DNA of 52,971 nt from Zelonia costaricensis (GCA_030849075.1 JASAOO010003391.1:1-52971); one strand, 5' to 3'; positions 28,607-38,586 are shown, counted from the stretch's first letter. Numbers and translations: made by a program. Notes: generated by a model not told the origin, from the sequence alone.

Positions 28607-29567
28607 GTGGATGGGCGCGTGTGCTTACCCTGCTGGCGCTGGCGTGTCTCGGCGAAAAGTGGTGAGGGGAGTCGTCAAAAATGGACAGTCGGAGAAGGAG
28701 TGGACAGCACCCACTTTTGTGCTCATCGATTGAGTCACGCAGGGATTTTTGAATGTATTGTAAGCACAGCTCTGCCGCCAACCGGAGTGTCAATTAAACA
28801 CGGCATGGAGAGAGGCATGGGGAAGCTGCAACGGAAGTTCACGAACCTCGCTTTCCTGTGGGGCTTTTTTTTTTCCTGTGCCGAAAACCGCCGCCGCGCT
28901 CCTTCTCCCTCTCCCCTTCCCCCCCCCTCAACCACAGCTCTTTCCACAGGCACCGAGAAGCTCGTCCGGGGAGCGGCGAGGGGGGGGGGGAAAGGAATGA
29001 TCGCCACACCATCACACATTCATGGCAGCAGCTCCACCCCCCCCCCGCTCTTTCCCGCTTCCCCCTCTCACTCCTCTGATACCGAGCGTTCAAGGGCTCG
29101 ACACTTCGTCACTTCAGGAAAGGCTTTTGCAGATGCCAAAGAAGAAGAAGCTTGCGCCACCCTAGACACCCCGGTCACGCACGCATCTGCGGCGAATGCA
29201 CTCCGTCCCTCCTATTTTTACCCGTATGCGCTGGAGGGGTGCCATTTTGAGAAGAAGAGTGCACTGGAGGCAACCAGCGCAACCACCAAGCCGTGCCGTG
29301 CTCCCTTGCAGGGAGATGCGACTAGCTTTTTTTCCTTCCATCTATGCACTGCTTTACCATCCTTTGCCCCGGCCCTGTTCCTTCCACCCTCTGCTTCGAC
29401 AACAAAAAACGTAAACACACACACACACACACACACGTCGACGCGCGAAGGTCAAAGCGTGAGAAAAGACAACGGCAGAAATCGCACACTTTTCTGCTTT
29501 TTTCCGCGCTCTCTTCTACATCATAACCCACGCCCTTAAGCACAAATAGACCAGCTGTGATAGCCTC
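28607..29567. promoter_or_regulatory. Divergent strand-switch region, probable transcription initiation zone
   Basis: Genes to the left run on the minus strand and genes to the right on the plus strand. In trypanosomatids such divergent regions are where RNA polymerase II starts both polycistronic units, without classical core promoters and usually marked by variant histones and H3 acetylation. The 961 bases have no coding signal. They contain homopolymer tracts: T10 at 28865-28874, C9 at 28919-28927, G11 at 28980-28990 and C10 at 29037-29046, plus a (CA)n tract near 29,417-29,436. Long G/C runs can disfavour nucleosomes or form quadruplexes. The initiation role is inferred from orientation. 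Confidence 0.8.
29488..29540 (+). promoter_or_regulatory. Predicted spliced-leader acceptor for RAE1-like gene
   Basis: A T/C-rich tract (TTTTCTGCTTTTTTCCGCG and following CTCTC) precedes an AG at 29539-29540, 27 bases before the ATG at 29568. Predicted from sequence. Confidence 0.5.
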
Positions 29568-30587
29568 ATGGCGCAACTCACAGCCTTTGGACCGGACCAC
29601 CGGTTGGAGGCGACCACCACCGACTGCGTCAGCTCCGTACGGTTCTCACCCAAGGACTGCCCCATGCTCATGGCTGGCGTGGCGTCGTGGGACGGGACGT
29701 GCTCCGTGTGGCAAGTCGGTCGCAACCCCGCTGGCGCCGTCGTCTCTCAGCCCACGTGGACAACGACGCACGAGTTGCCGATCCTCACCATGTCCTTCTC
29801 CCCCGACGGCCGCGTCTTTTACGGCGGCTGCTCAAAGACGGCCGTGATGTGGGACCTCAACTCGAGCAACAAGGCGGTTGTCGCGTCGCACGATCTGCCC
29901 GTTAGCTGTCTTGACTTCGTGACCCTCCCGCAGGCAATGGGCCAGCTGCTCGTGACCGGTAGCTGGGACGGCAAGCTGCGCTGGTGGGACCTGCGCCAGC
30001 AGAACTTTGTCAAGGAGGAAAACCTAGGGGAACCGATTTTCGCGCTCGACGCCCAGAAGACGGCACCTATGATGGGCGTCGCCACCGGTCGGCTTGTGCA
30101 CATCTACGAAGTGCAGCAAATGCGCAAAGTCCAAGAACTGAAGCCGCCGGACGTCATGAAGTTCAATCTGCGCTGCATTGCGTGTGCCCCGCAGTTTGAC
30201 GGCGTCGGCATCGGCTCATCAGAGGGGCGTGTCTCCTTCATCAACATGAAGGAGGCGCCGGGGTGCACGTTCAAGGCTCACGTGACGACAGAAAAAACGC
30301 ACCTCATCCTGAATCAAGCAAACTTCTGCGTCCACCACCCAATCCTGCCGGTCCTCATCTCTGGCGGCGGCGACGGCAATTTGAACATCATCAACCGCAC
30401 GGAGAGGAAGATTGTGAAGTCACTGCCGTGCGAGCAGAAAGTGAACAACCTGCCGATCCCGATCTCTGCGGGCGACCTCAGCGCTGATGGGACGCTGCTG
30501 GCCTACGCACACAGCTACGACTGGGCGATGGGGAAGAGCGGCTATCGAAACCAGCCCACGTCTGTCCATATCCGCCCTGTCATGTGA
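29568..30587 (+). CDS. RAE1: RAE1/Gle2-like WD40 mRNA export factor
   Basis: This 339-residue all-WD40 protein has propeller blades visible as VSSVRFSPKD with MAGVASWDGTCSVW, then ILTMSFSPDGRVFYGG with TAVMWDL, then LLVTGSWDGKLRWWDLR, SSEGRVSFIN and ISGGGDGNLNI. The C-terminal AYAHSYDWAMGKSGY matches the YDW-x-x-G signature of RAE1/Gle2, as do the short N terminus and length. RAE1 binds a Nup98-type nucleoporin and takes part in mRNA export; this is probably nuclear-pore associated. BUB3 is the alternative but lacks the YDW-K/M-G ending. It is the first gene of the plus cluster. Confidence 0.87.
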   Translation: MAQLTAFGPDHRLEATTTDCVSSVRFSPKDCPMLMAGVASWDGTCSVWQVGRNPAGAVVSQPTWTTTHELPILTMSFSPDGRVFYGGCSKTAVMWDLNSSNKAVVASHDLPVSCLDFVTLPQAMGQLLVTGSWDGKLRWWDLRQQNFVKEENLGEPIFALDAQKTAPMMGVATGRLVHIYEVQQMRKVQELKPPDVMKFNLRCIACAPQFDGVGIGSSEGRVSFINMKEAPGCTFKAHVTTEKTHLILNQANFCVHHPILPVLISGGGDGNLNIINRTERKIVKSLPCEQKVNNLPIPISAGDLSADGTLLAYAHSYDWAMGKSGYRNQPTSVHIRPVM

Positions 30588-31139
30588 GCATGGCTGCCGC
30601 GCAGCTGTGCGCTGTTGGCCGCAAGCGGCGCCGTCGAAAACACCGGGCGCTGTGTCGGTGTATGGTGTTCTCTGTGTTGTTCTCGGATCTGTGTGTGGGA
30701 GTCTGTATTCTGTAACACGCACGCTTTCTTTTTGAAAGTGGGCGAAGGCGCTGCCCATTTTGCCCGAAAAACTCAGTTTTTGTCACGGACGCTACGCCAG
30801 ACATCCCTGAACGGTGAGAAACGAAAGATGACCTCTGGTGCCTGTAAAAAAACGAACTGAGAGGTGGATGGCAAGGATCCGACGCGCACACGAAGCAGCG
30901 TGGAAAAGGGAGAAAGAAAAAACGAAGCGGCCTCTCAGCGCGCGTCGACCGGGTGCAAAGAAACACAGGCCCCTCGCCTGCCTTGCCTCCCTCTCCATCC
31001 TCTGCTTCATCTGCCTTTTGGCTTTCCGCTTTTCCCCTTTTTCCCTCCGCGCCTTGTTTGATGTTGCTATCCTCTGTTTCAGGATAAAAACGAAGCGGCT
31101 CGGAGGCGTTCCTGTGTCGTGCAACGCGACTTTTCACGA
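30588..31139. other. Spacer between RAE1-like and SPC25 genes
   Basis: No gene was seen. It contains the 3' UTR of the WD40 gene and a strong CT-rich tract (30,985-31,080). Confidence 0.55.
31021..31082 (+). promoter_or_regulatory. Predicted spliced-leader acceptor for SPC25
   Basis: A CT-rich stretch ends in CTCTGTTTCAG with AG at 31081-31082, 57 bases upstream of the ATG at 31140. Predicted. Confidence 0.6.
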
Positions 31140-31772
31140 ATGTCGTCCACAGAGTTTAAATTTGGGTACGAGCTCAATTCAAAGCAAGTTCGCGTCTACC
31201 AGCCGCATGACGTAGGCAGCGTACGCCGTGCCATTTCGGCAAATCTGCAGGAGTACCTCGTGCACGAAGGCATCCACGAAGAAGACCCGACCTCGCTCAA
31301 GAACCTGTTTCTCAAAGTGCTTACTTTGTGCGTCGCAGCTGGAGTGTACGTACTGAGCAAGTCGCGCGTCTCCGGGCAGCTCCTCGCCACCGCTTTCGTG
31401 CTCTTCGCCGCCTTGATCGGGTTTCAGGTGGCCTGCAGCATGCTGCAGCGCAATGACAGCGTCATTTTCGTGGGCACGGGGCAGCTGCTGGAGGACCAAA
31501 CACGCGTGCAGAAGTCGTGCTTCCGCAAGCTGAAGAGGCAGCGTGTTTGCGTTCGTCTGACGCAGGACAACTTGGCGGTCCCTGTTGTGCGGTTAGAAGT
31601 TCAGATCATTGGTCCGTCAAAACTGTTTGCCCCACCACCGGTGTACAGTCGCGTGGAAAAGTCGGTGCAGTATGGCCAGTTCTTCGGGTCCACTGGCTTC
31701 TTCTTTCCTCCACCGCTGATCGGTCTAATCGACGGCATGCTGGAGAGCGTGAGCGTGAGGAAGCAGAAGTGA
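31140..31772 (+). CDS. SPC25: Signal peptidase complex subunit SPC25 (SPCS2)
   Basis: The protein has 210 residues from the ATG at 31140, chosen over an in-frame ATG at 31119 because it follows the splice acceptor more naturally and begins the folded sequence. Layout matches the SPC25 family: a cytosolic N-terminal part, two close transmembrane helices (57-73 and 80-101) with a short lumenal turn, and a cytosolic C-terminal domain. The segment LLATAFVLFAALIGFQVACSML aligns with the second helix of the family, and FVGTGQLL follows. It is a non-catalytic ER-membrane subunit of signal peptidase. I would test it against the related two-helix ER proteins. Confidence 0.72.
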   Translation: MSSTEFKFGYELNSKQVRVYQPHDVGSVRRAISANLQEYLVHEGIHEEDPTSLKNLFLKVLTLCVAAGVYVLSKSRVSGQLLATAFVLFAALIGFQVACSMLQRNDSVIFVGTGQLLEDQTRVQKSCFRKLKRQRVCVRLTQDNLAVPVVRLEVQIIGPSKLFAPPPVYSRVEKSVQYGQFFGSTGFFFPPPLIGLIDGMLESVSVRKQK

Positions 31773-32528
31773 ACGCGAAGGTATCGGCATTAAGCGCTGC
31801 CGGGCGCTCCCGCCTCTAGCTGCACGGCCTTTTCGCACTTTGAGGCTGCGCGGCGCGGATGGAATGTGGCTCCAAATTGAACTACCTTGACATTGTGCGC
31901 GTGCCGCTCTCTCTGTCTGAGTTTCTGTGTCTCGCGTGCAACTCTTTCTCTCGCAAACTGTGCTTTCTTTGTTTGCGAGTCATTCCAGAGGCAGGGGGAC
32001 GAGCAAAAAAAAAAAAAACGGCACCGGAAAAAAGACAAACGATTCCTCATGGTCAGAAAACTGATCTTGATGCACGAGACGACCTCGAGCGGGTGCTGCG
32101 CTGCGTGCTAGTCTGCTCGTAAAAAGCACAGCTCTCCTTCAGCAACCTGCGTACGCCGATGCGCTGGTTCTCGTGTGCGCAGCGCGGCCAGATGCTACAT
32201 TTGGCAGGCATATTGCACGCCGCTGCACCTCAGCCCCTTCCGTACTCTATGATGCGTCGATGAGTGAATGCCCCTCGAACACCTTTCCCCTTCTCATTCC
32301 GGACCCGTTGCTGTGCTCTTCTGCGTGCGCTTGGATTTAATGGTTTTTTCTGCCCCACTCTCACGACCTTGTTCTTCTTGCTCTTTTTTTTTTTGGCGGC
32401 TTTACTGTAGCTTAGCGCCTCTCACTTAACAAAGTTGTTTTCGCTCTTCTTTGCTGCCGTTAATCCACCCTATCACTCCTCCCCCCAAAAAACCGCCGCC
32501 CCGCAATTCGACATTGAGAGGGCAGAGA
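31773..32528. other. Spacer between SPC25 and MPC1 genes
   Basis: No gene was seen. The sequence holds A-rich runs near 32,006-32,040 and a T-run before a splice acceptor at 32,409-32,410. Confidence 0.55.
32361..32410 (+). promoter_or_regulatory. Predicted spliced-leader acceptor for MPC1
   Basis: A run of about 13 T residues and flanking CT-rich sequence end in TTACTGTAG with AG at 32409-32410, 118 bases before the MPC1 start. Another AG follows shortly at CTTAG. Predicted. Confidence 0.5.
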
Positions 32529-32831
32529 ATGGTGTCGCAGAATTTCGTGCGCTACGTCGGCTACGCCGGTGCCGCCGCAAACTGGCTCATTCCCATCGCC
32601 GGCATCATGAACTTCCCTACCCGCCCCCTGTCCGACATCGACCCCGTCATGACGAGTGTCCTGTGCGTGTATAGCATGCTCTTCATGCGCTGGTCCGTCG
32701 CCATCACGCCGAGCAACTACCCGCTCTTCGCGTGCCACGCCACGAACAGCACCGTCCAGGCTGCCACGCTCGGCCGCTGGTGCTACGGCACGGCCACCGC
32801 CCCGGCCCCGGAGAAGAAGGCGATCGAGTAG
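32529..32831 (+). CDS. MPC1: Mitochondrial pyruvate carrier subunit 1
   Basis: The protein has 100 residues from the ATG at 32529. NWLIPIAGIMNF, followed by TSVLCVYSMLFMRWSVAITPSNYPLFACHATN, closely follows the MPC1 pattern (FMRxA/SxxxxPxNxxLFxCH and the Asn after it). The length is normal for MPC1. It forms a hetero-oligomer with MPC2 in the inner mitochondrial membrane to import pyruvate. The N-terminal amphipathic helix is present and there is no separate presequence. MPC2 was not found in the window. Confidence 0.9.
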   Translation: MVSQNFVRYVGYAGAAANWLIPIAGIMNFPTRPLSDIDPVMTSVLCVYSMLFMRWSVAITPSNYPLFACHATNSTVQAATLGRWCYGTATAPAPEKKAIE

Positions 32832-33917
32832 AGACACGCGTTTCTCTTCTCCGTGGTCAGCTGTTGCTGGCGACGAGACCAAGACGTGTGTGGGCTTTTT
32901 TTCTCGACATACCCCCATCTTTCCAAGCCACCGACACCAAGGTGACGGCACGGCCGACGCGAGCTTGTCAAGACGATTTCGCGAACCGGGCTGCGTACCC
33001 CTCCTGCCCGAAGCGCCTTTCTCTCGAAGGGGTCTAACGTTTGCATGCATGCGTGTGTGTGCGAGGACTCTTCGCGGCGCGGACAGCCGGCGTTCTTGCT
33101 TTCCTTCAGCGTGGACCTGCGCAGCGGGGTGTTTTCAGCCCGTCAAAAGAGTGGCGCTGCCCTTGAGGCGGCCTTCGGAAGAAAAAAAGGGAGTCAGTGC
33201 TACGGCGGAAAGACTTGTTGACGAACGTGAGGGAAGGCGATGCTTGCTCTGTCTCTAGGTTGGTCTGTCCCTCGTTTTCGTAATGCCCTTCCGGTTCTCT
33301 TCTTCGCATAGCGTCAAGTCACCATTAACAAAAGAGAAGATCAAGTAGACAACCTGCGTCTGACGGCGCTGATATCTGCGTGCCGCGATGAGCGTTAGCC
33401 AGGAGTGCGAGGTGTACGTGTGGCTGCTCTGGCGTGTCTGTCGTGGCGTGAGCATTCTCACCCTTTCATCTCTTGACGCGCACGAGGAGCACGCTCGCAA
33501 ACGGCGCAATAATGAGACCTGTTCTCGTTAGCGGCCCTTCCTTGGCGTCTCCGGTGCCTGACGCAGTTCCTCTCTCTTGTGCTTTGGTGTGTGGGCTCTT
33601 GACCGCGCTGGGCGCGGGAAAGAAGTTGGCGTCGAGTGTGAGATTCCCTTTCTCGTCATTGCTTCCCCACTCTAGCTCCCTTTTCAACCTCTCTTGCCCT
33701 TTTCCTCGCTCGTCACAGCGTGAACAGGCTTCTACTGAAAGAAAAGAAAGGAGTAACCTGGATTGCGTACACTCAGCAAAGCCGAAAACAAGACGTCTCA
33801 AGGGCGTGCTCATTTTTGCCCTCTTGTTGGTGCCATCGGCGTAGTACGGCATCTCGACAAACTGCGGTACAGCCGGTGTTGAGCGCTGCATTATTCCTCA
33901 TCAAAGCATCGGAGTTG
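32832..33917. other. Spacer between MPC1 and membrane-protein genes
   Basis: There is 1.1 kb with no convincing gene; short open frames on both strands lack family features. A CT-rich tract near 33,640-33,720 may direct trans-splicing of the next gene. Confidence 0.5.
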
Positions 33918-34754
33918 ATGATGGACGCAGATGCTGTGGCGCTGCAGCGAGCACGGCGCCGACACAAGGCTCTGGTGCGCGAGCGGGAGTCTCTCGCTAG
34001 GGACGGCACCGTGGACCGAGTTGTGGAGGACGAGATTCGAAAACTCGAGGAGGCGCACGTGGAGCTACAACCGCCGGCGCTGGGTCCGGCGGTGCCGGCG
34101 AGGCCCCCTTGTGACACCCCAGCGCCGACACCCGCTCCAGCCCCACAAGACACGGCGTCCACCGCGGTGCCGGTGCTGACGACGTCGGACGTTGTCAGGG
34201 CCGAGGTGGCGCCAACAGGTGGGCGGAGCTTCTCCCCGGCCAACCCGCTCACCATCAAGCCTCCCGCTCTTCGGCCGTGTGCGCTGCCAGACAACCTTGG
34301 CGGTGCGGAGTCGGGAGGTCGCGGTGGCGCTGGCGACGCGGCCGCGAGGAGCGGTCGAAGACCCAGCCAGCCGCTCGCCGCTGCTGGCGGTGGCGGAGCT
34401 CTCTTTTTGATGCGGCTGTCCAGTGAGAGTCAGCACGGATCTCTGCTGGGCCGATGGAACTGTGCCGCGATTGTCATCCTGGCTGCTCTCGTCGCAGTGC
34501 TGCACTGCACCGTACTCGACCCGTCCTCCCTTATTGGGGCGGCCCTGACCCCGTCCCTCCTGTGCTGCATCGTGCATGTGAACCATCTTGTGTCCCTGTG
34601 CGTGCGGCGACAGAAGCGGGTGAATGCCGCGATGCTGGTCGTCTACGTCGGCCTTGACGCCATTCCGTCCCTGGCCCTGTCGCTTGCGGTCTACAACGTC
34701 ACGTGGACGGTGCTCGGGCTTCGCGGCGTTCGCCCTGCATCGTTCTCCTGTTGA
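33918..34754 (+). CDS. Unknown multi-pass membrane protein
   Basis: This 278-residue protein from two adjacent ATGs (33918/33921) has an open frame that continues upstream to 33720. Residues 1-50 form a charged helix (RRRHKALVRERESLARD), then a long Pro/Ala-rich linker, then three hydrophobic helices in the last 110 residues: CAAIVILAALVAVLHC, TPSLLCCIVHVNHLVSLCV and AMLVVYVGLDAIPSLALSLAV. No family was recognised. A helical cytosolic head, linker and C-terminal membrane bundle would suit a tail-embedded endomembrane protein. Codon use and clean frame support it being a real gene. Confidence 0.7.
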   Translation: MMDADAVALQRARRRHKALVRERESLARDGTVDRVVEDEIRKLEEAHVELQPPALGPAVPARPPCDTPAPTPAPAPQDTASTAVPVLTTSDVVRAEVAPTGGRSFSPANPLTIKPPALRPCALPDNLGGAESGGRGGAGDAAARSGRRPSQPLAAAGGGGALFLMRLSSESQHGSLLGRWNCAAIVILAALVAVLHCTVLDPSSLIGAALTPSLLCCIVHVNHLVSLCVRRQKRVNAAMLVVYVGLDAIPSLALSLAVYNVTWTVLGLRGVRPASFSC

Positions 34755-35599
34755 CGGACCAACAGAAAGCCGCTCTGCGCCCTGTGCCTGTGCTTGTGCG
34801 TGTGTGCGTGTGTCTGTGCATATGTCGGGATGAGGACACGCTGTTGTTTTACTGTCTCACCACACAAAGTGCTTTGCGGACTTTTGCCGCTCTTCCTCTC
34901 CTGCCTTTTTTTTTCTTCACCGCCATTTCCGCTCGAACCCACGGAGGACAACGAAAAGTGACAAAGCTGCTCCGCCTCCTCCTCGACCCTCGGCACACTC
35001 GCTGTCAGTGATTGTTGATTCGAGGGGCGCTGCGTCCGTACCAGCCTCCCCCCTTCCCCATTCCCTCCGTTCCACTTCACCAACTCGTCCAGCAGCGCCG
35101 CCTTTCGCGTTGCCTGCATGCGCGTTGTCGCCACCCACCGCTGCCCCCGGCATCGCCCTGATGCACAAAGCGCACACACCTGACAGCACCACCACTCACC
35201 TCTCCCGTTTCTTGCTCTCCTCCACCACCTCTTCTGTCCACCAGCGGCGACTCCCAGATCGCGTCGTCAGGCACACGTACGGAGCAGCACACACACACAC
35301 ACACATACACATACACACATACATACAGATACAGACAGACACCGCGACAAACACGCGCGCACACTCGCGCTTAAACACAACAGCACTCTCTCTCTCTTCC
35401 GCTTACCGCTGCGATTTGCTCGGCTCCCCACGACTTCTTCGTTTCCCATAGACACGTAAATCTTCACCTGCCCTCCGAGCACCGAGCACAGTAGAGCCCA
35501 CTCCTCTCCCACCCTCGCCACGACTGCGCCTGTGTCGCCAACATTCACCACCCCCTCCTCCTGTACTTCGCGGAGCAGCATAGGCGAAGGCAAAGCGTC
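34755..35599. other. Spacer upstream of SYCP2-like gene
   Basis: No gene was seen. The sequence is CT-rich through 34,880-35,270 with a (CA)n tract at 35,288-35,308, then CT-rich to the start at 35,600. Confidence 0.55.
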
Positions 35600-37858
35600 A
35601 TGGCCACGGCAATCGAGGCCCTGCTGACCGCGCCGACGGACACCATTGTCGCCTGTCCCAGCATCAGCCTCCCCGATGCCCGCCTCGTCGCGGCCAACCT
35701 CCACGTCCTGCTTAACAAGTGTCTCTACTGCGTACGCCTGAAGCTGCCGTGCCCGCTCGAGGTGCTCCTGACGGTAGTGGCGGAGGCCGGCGAGCTGCTG
35801 CCCGACAAGGTCTGCGCTGCCCTGCTGGAGGCTGCCGACGAGGGCACCGGTGTCGACCTTTTCAGCGACCTCGCGAGTCAACTCCTGTCCCGCCGCACGG
35901 CAGCACTGCGGCTGCAGTTCGATGTCGAGGTGTTCTTCCGTGTCGTGCAGCTCTTCAGCTGCGCGCCGCCGCTGAAGGACCGGCTCGGTGCCCGCCTGTG
36001 CGAGGTGCTGCTTGCCTTCATGGTGGAGGTCGACCTGCACGCCGATGATTACCGCGTACCGCGCCACGCCTGCAGCGCCATCATCTCCCTCCTGCGCGGC
36101 TCGCCCGCGAACAAGAACCGCCTCGGCCCCAGGTGCCCCGCGATCGCCGGCTGCCTCGACGCCTCCAGCGACTTTTTTTACCAGATGCAGTGTGTGGAGG
36201 TGCTCTACCGGCTGTACAAGCACCGAAATTCGTTTCTGACGAACAACAGCAGCAGCAGCAGCGGGGCTGGCGGTGGCGTTGCCGCTTCCGCCGCCGCCGC
36301 CGCCAGGGCATCTCCGTCGACGTCGATGTCGTCTGCGGCTGCTGCCAAGCCGGCCACCGACGGCGCCATCCACCCGCTCCTGCTCCGCGGCATTGAAGAG
36401 CTACCCAATGACAGCACCCTGCTGCTCAGCATCCACCAGCTGCTGGACAGCTACAACCGCGACGTGCACCCCGACTCCATCATCTCCTTTGCCGCGCTCC
36501 GCCTCGAGGTGGCCGCGGCGGTGGTGTCCGGTGGCGTCGAGCTCGCACGTGCGACAACGCTGTACTTCTCCCGCCTGCTGTTGGTGGTGTTGCTCCCCGG
36601 TCACGGCAGCGGCAGCGGTCACAACAGCGCGAGCCACAGCGGTGGCAGCACTGGCGGCTACCTTACGATCCCCTACGAGCACGTCCGGTCTGTGAAGCTT
36701 ACGAAGGAGCACAAGCTGGAGCTGCGGCTCTACACGATCCCCTCCAAGCTGGCCCACGTGATGCGGCTAGGCGAGGAGGGCATGGACAAGCTGCACGTCT
36801 CCCTCACCCGCGCGACGATGCAAGAGTTGCGGACTTCTGTGGTGCACACGTGGGTGGCAGAGCGCAAGCGCACCGCGCCGCGGCGGGTGCTGTCCGCCAT
36901 ACCAGCGCCACCGGCGCCGTCGCAGCTGGAGGACAGCGACGCGCTGGAGCGTGAGGACAGCGCCATCCGCGGCCCGTCGCGCCGCAGCTACGCCGCAAGC
37001 ACGATGGCAGAGCGCCCAGTGAATACGCTGGAGCGCTCTGCCACGGACGGGAACACGCGCCCATCCTCCCTTGCACGTGGCAAACACGGGCTTACTCTCC
37101 AGCCGCCGCCGCCGCAGCAGCAGCATCAGTCGGGGGAGGCTTACGCTGTTGCTCTGGGGAACTCCGAGGACGAGGGTGCGGAGGCGGAGCACACGTACCT
37201 GTCCGAGGTGCACCGCGCGGCGTCCGTGAAGGCCGCCCGCTACCGCGAGGAGCAACACGCATCGCTGCAAGAGGCCGTCGATGCCGTGAGGTCTGAAGTG
37301 GAGGAGCTGCACCGCTGGAGTGCGCGGGAGCGGGACGCGTATGAGACGCGATGTCGTGAGGGCATGCAAGTGGTGCGTCGGTCCGAGGCGGTGTTGAAGG
37401 AGAGCGCCACCGACTGCGTGCGGGCGCTGAATGCAGAGCTGGAGGACGTGCAGGCGCTTGGCGCACTGCTCAAGGGCGAGGTGGACAAGCTGCGGGAGCG
37501 ACTCGCGAAGTCGCTCGGCAAGTCGGAGGGAGTCGAAGAGGCTTTCTTGTCGCGCATCAAGCAGATGGTGGACACGCGGATGCGTGGCATGGAGGCGACG
37601 CTGCTGGCCGCGGACGCAGCGGGGTCGGCCGGGGCGCTGAGTGGGCCGAGCACGCTGGGAGACGTCTCGCAGTACATCACGCAAAAGCTGCACGCCGTCA
37701 GCAGCGGGGGTAGTCGCGGCGGTGCTGGTACTGGCGCTGCCGGTGGTGGTGGACGTGCCACGACGCAGCGGCGCGGCGTGAGCACGGGTGGCGGTGCGAG
37801 TGCGGGGGCGTTGCGAGAGCAGCAGCCGCTGAAGGAGCGCCGACTCGACTACACGTAG
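35600..37858 (+). CDS. SYCP2-like candidate kinetochore protein (KKT17/KKT18 type)
   Basis: The protein has 752 residues. About 1-215 is an alpha-helical, armadillo-like domain (ending RCPAIAGCLDASSDFFYQMQCVEVLYRLYKH). About 255-410 is a predicted PH-like fold (LRGIEELPNDSTLLLSIHQLL and ending GYLTIPYEHVRSVKLTKE). About 530-690 is a coiled coil. A Ser/Gly/Ala-rich linker splits the first two parts. This architecture is that of SYCP2 (ARM-like plus Spt16-M-like) joined to a coiled coil, and kinetoplastid kinetochore proteins KKT17/KKT18 were reported to be SYCP2-related. I infer it is such a protein, which would act at the kinetochore. I have not verified orthology. Confidence 0.55.
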   Translation: MATAIEALLTAPTDTIVACPSISLPDARLVAANLHVLLNKCLYCVRLKLPCPLEVLLTVVAEAGELLPDKVCAALLEAADEGTGVDLFSDLASQLLSRRTAALRLQFDVEVFFRVVQLFSCAPPLKDRLGARLCEVLLAFMVEVDLHADDYRVPRHACSAIISLLRGSPANKNRLGPRCPAIAGCLDASSDFFYQMQCVEVLYRLYKHRNSFLTNNSSSSSGAGGGVAASAAAAARASPSTSMSSAAAAKPATDGAIHPLLLRGIEELPNDSTLLLSIHQLLDSYNRDVHPDSIISFAALRLEVAAAVVSGGVELARATTLYFSRLLLVVLLPGHGSGSGHNSASHSGGSTGGYLTIPYEHVRSVKLTKEHKLELRLYTIPSKLAHVMRLGEEGMDKLHVSLTRATMQELRTSVVHTWVAERKRTAPRRVLSAIPAPPAPSQLEDSDALEREDSAIRGPSRRSYAASTMAERPVNTLERSATDGNTRPSSLARGKHGLTLQPPPPQQQHQSGEAYAVALGNSEDEGAEAEHTYLSEVHRAASVKAARYREEQHASLQEAVDAVRSEVEELHRWSARERDAYETRCREGMQVVRRSEAVLKESATDCVRALNAELEDVQALGALLKGEVDKLRERLAKSLGKSEGVEEAFLSRIKQMVDTRMRGMEATLLAADAAGSAGALSGPSTLGDVSQYITQKLHAVSSGGSRGGAGTGAAGGGGRATTQRRGVSTGGGASAGALREQQPLKERRLDYT

Positions 37859-38527
37859 GCAGCAGCAGCAGCGGCAAAAGAATTGCCTTTGTGTGTGCTT
37901 GTGTGCGTGCGAGTGTTGCGTGCGAGTGTTGCGTGCATGCGCTGTGCAACGCTCGATCAAGTCAGCCCTGCTTTGCGGGAGTGCTGTTGTTTCCTTTTTC
38001 CCACCGGTGCTGCTGGCAGATGCCGGCAGTGCCCCCCCGCCGAATAGACCGTAGAATGCGAGCACGTGACCCTGCCCGAACGCTGGGGAGGGGAGGAGGG
38101 GCGCGGAGGCCAGGGAAGGGAGATGCGGTGGGGGCGAGGGGTGCAGGCAGATGGAGGGGCGTGCCTCTGCTGTCTGCGCTCTTCTCAACGTCATCATCCT
38201 CTTCCTCCTCTCTTCTCCCTGTCCTCCCACCCCCAGCTGCCGCGCAGGCTGTCTGAGGCTGCCGGCCACGCATGAACACTCACACGCACGTGCGTACGTG
38301 CTTACAGGTTTACACATGAACCAGCCAGTGCCCAGCGATAGAAACCACGAAAAACCGAAGCCGAAAAGTACCATGATGAAAGCGGGTACTGTGTGTGTGT
38401 GTGTGTGTGAATGTGTGTGTGCTTTCTTTCAACTGGGCGTGGTGCCGTCTGCACCGTCGTTCCGCGAGCGTCCCTTCCGCACTGGTTGCCTTTCTGGCGC
38501 GCTGCGGAGAGGCGCTCTGCACCAAGA

Positions 38528-38586
<59 letters not shown>

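Noticed and set aside
28523..29539. 338-codon plus-strand frame crossing the strand-switch region
   Set aside because: It overlaps the first minus-strand gene, has low-complexity sequence and translated homopolymer runs, and has no family match.
35267..36373. 368-codon minus-strand frame
   Set aside because: Antisense to the SYCP2-like gene and starting in CA/CT repeats.
36767..38374. 535-codon open frame on the minus strand
   Set aside because: Antisense to the SYCP2-like gene and running into a repeat-rich spacer; no recognisable domain and wrong direction for the cluster.
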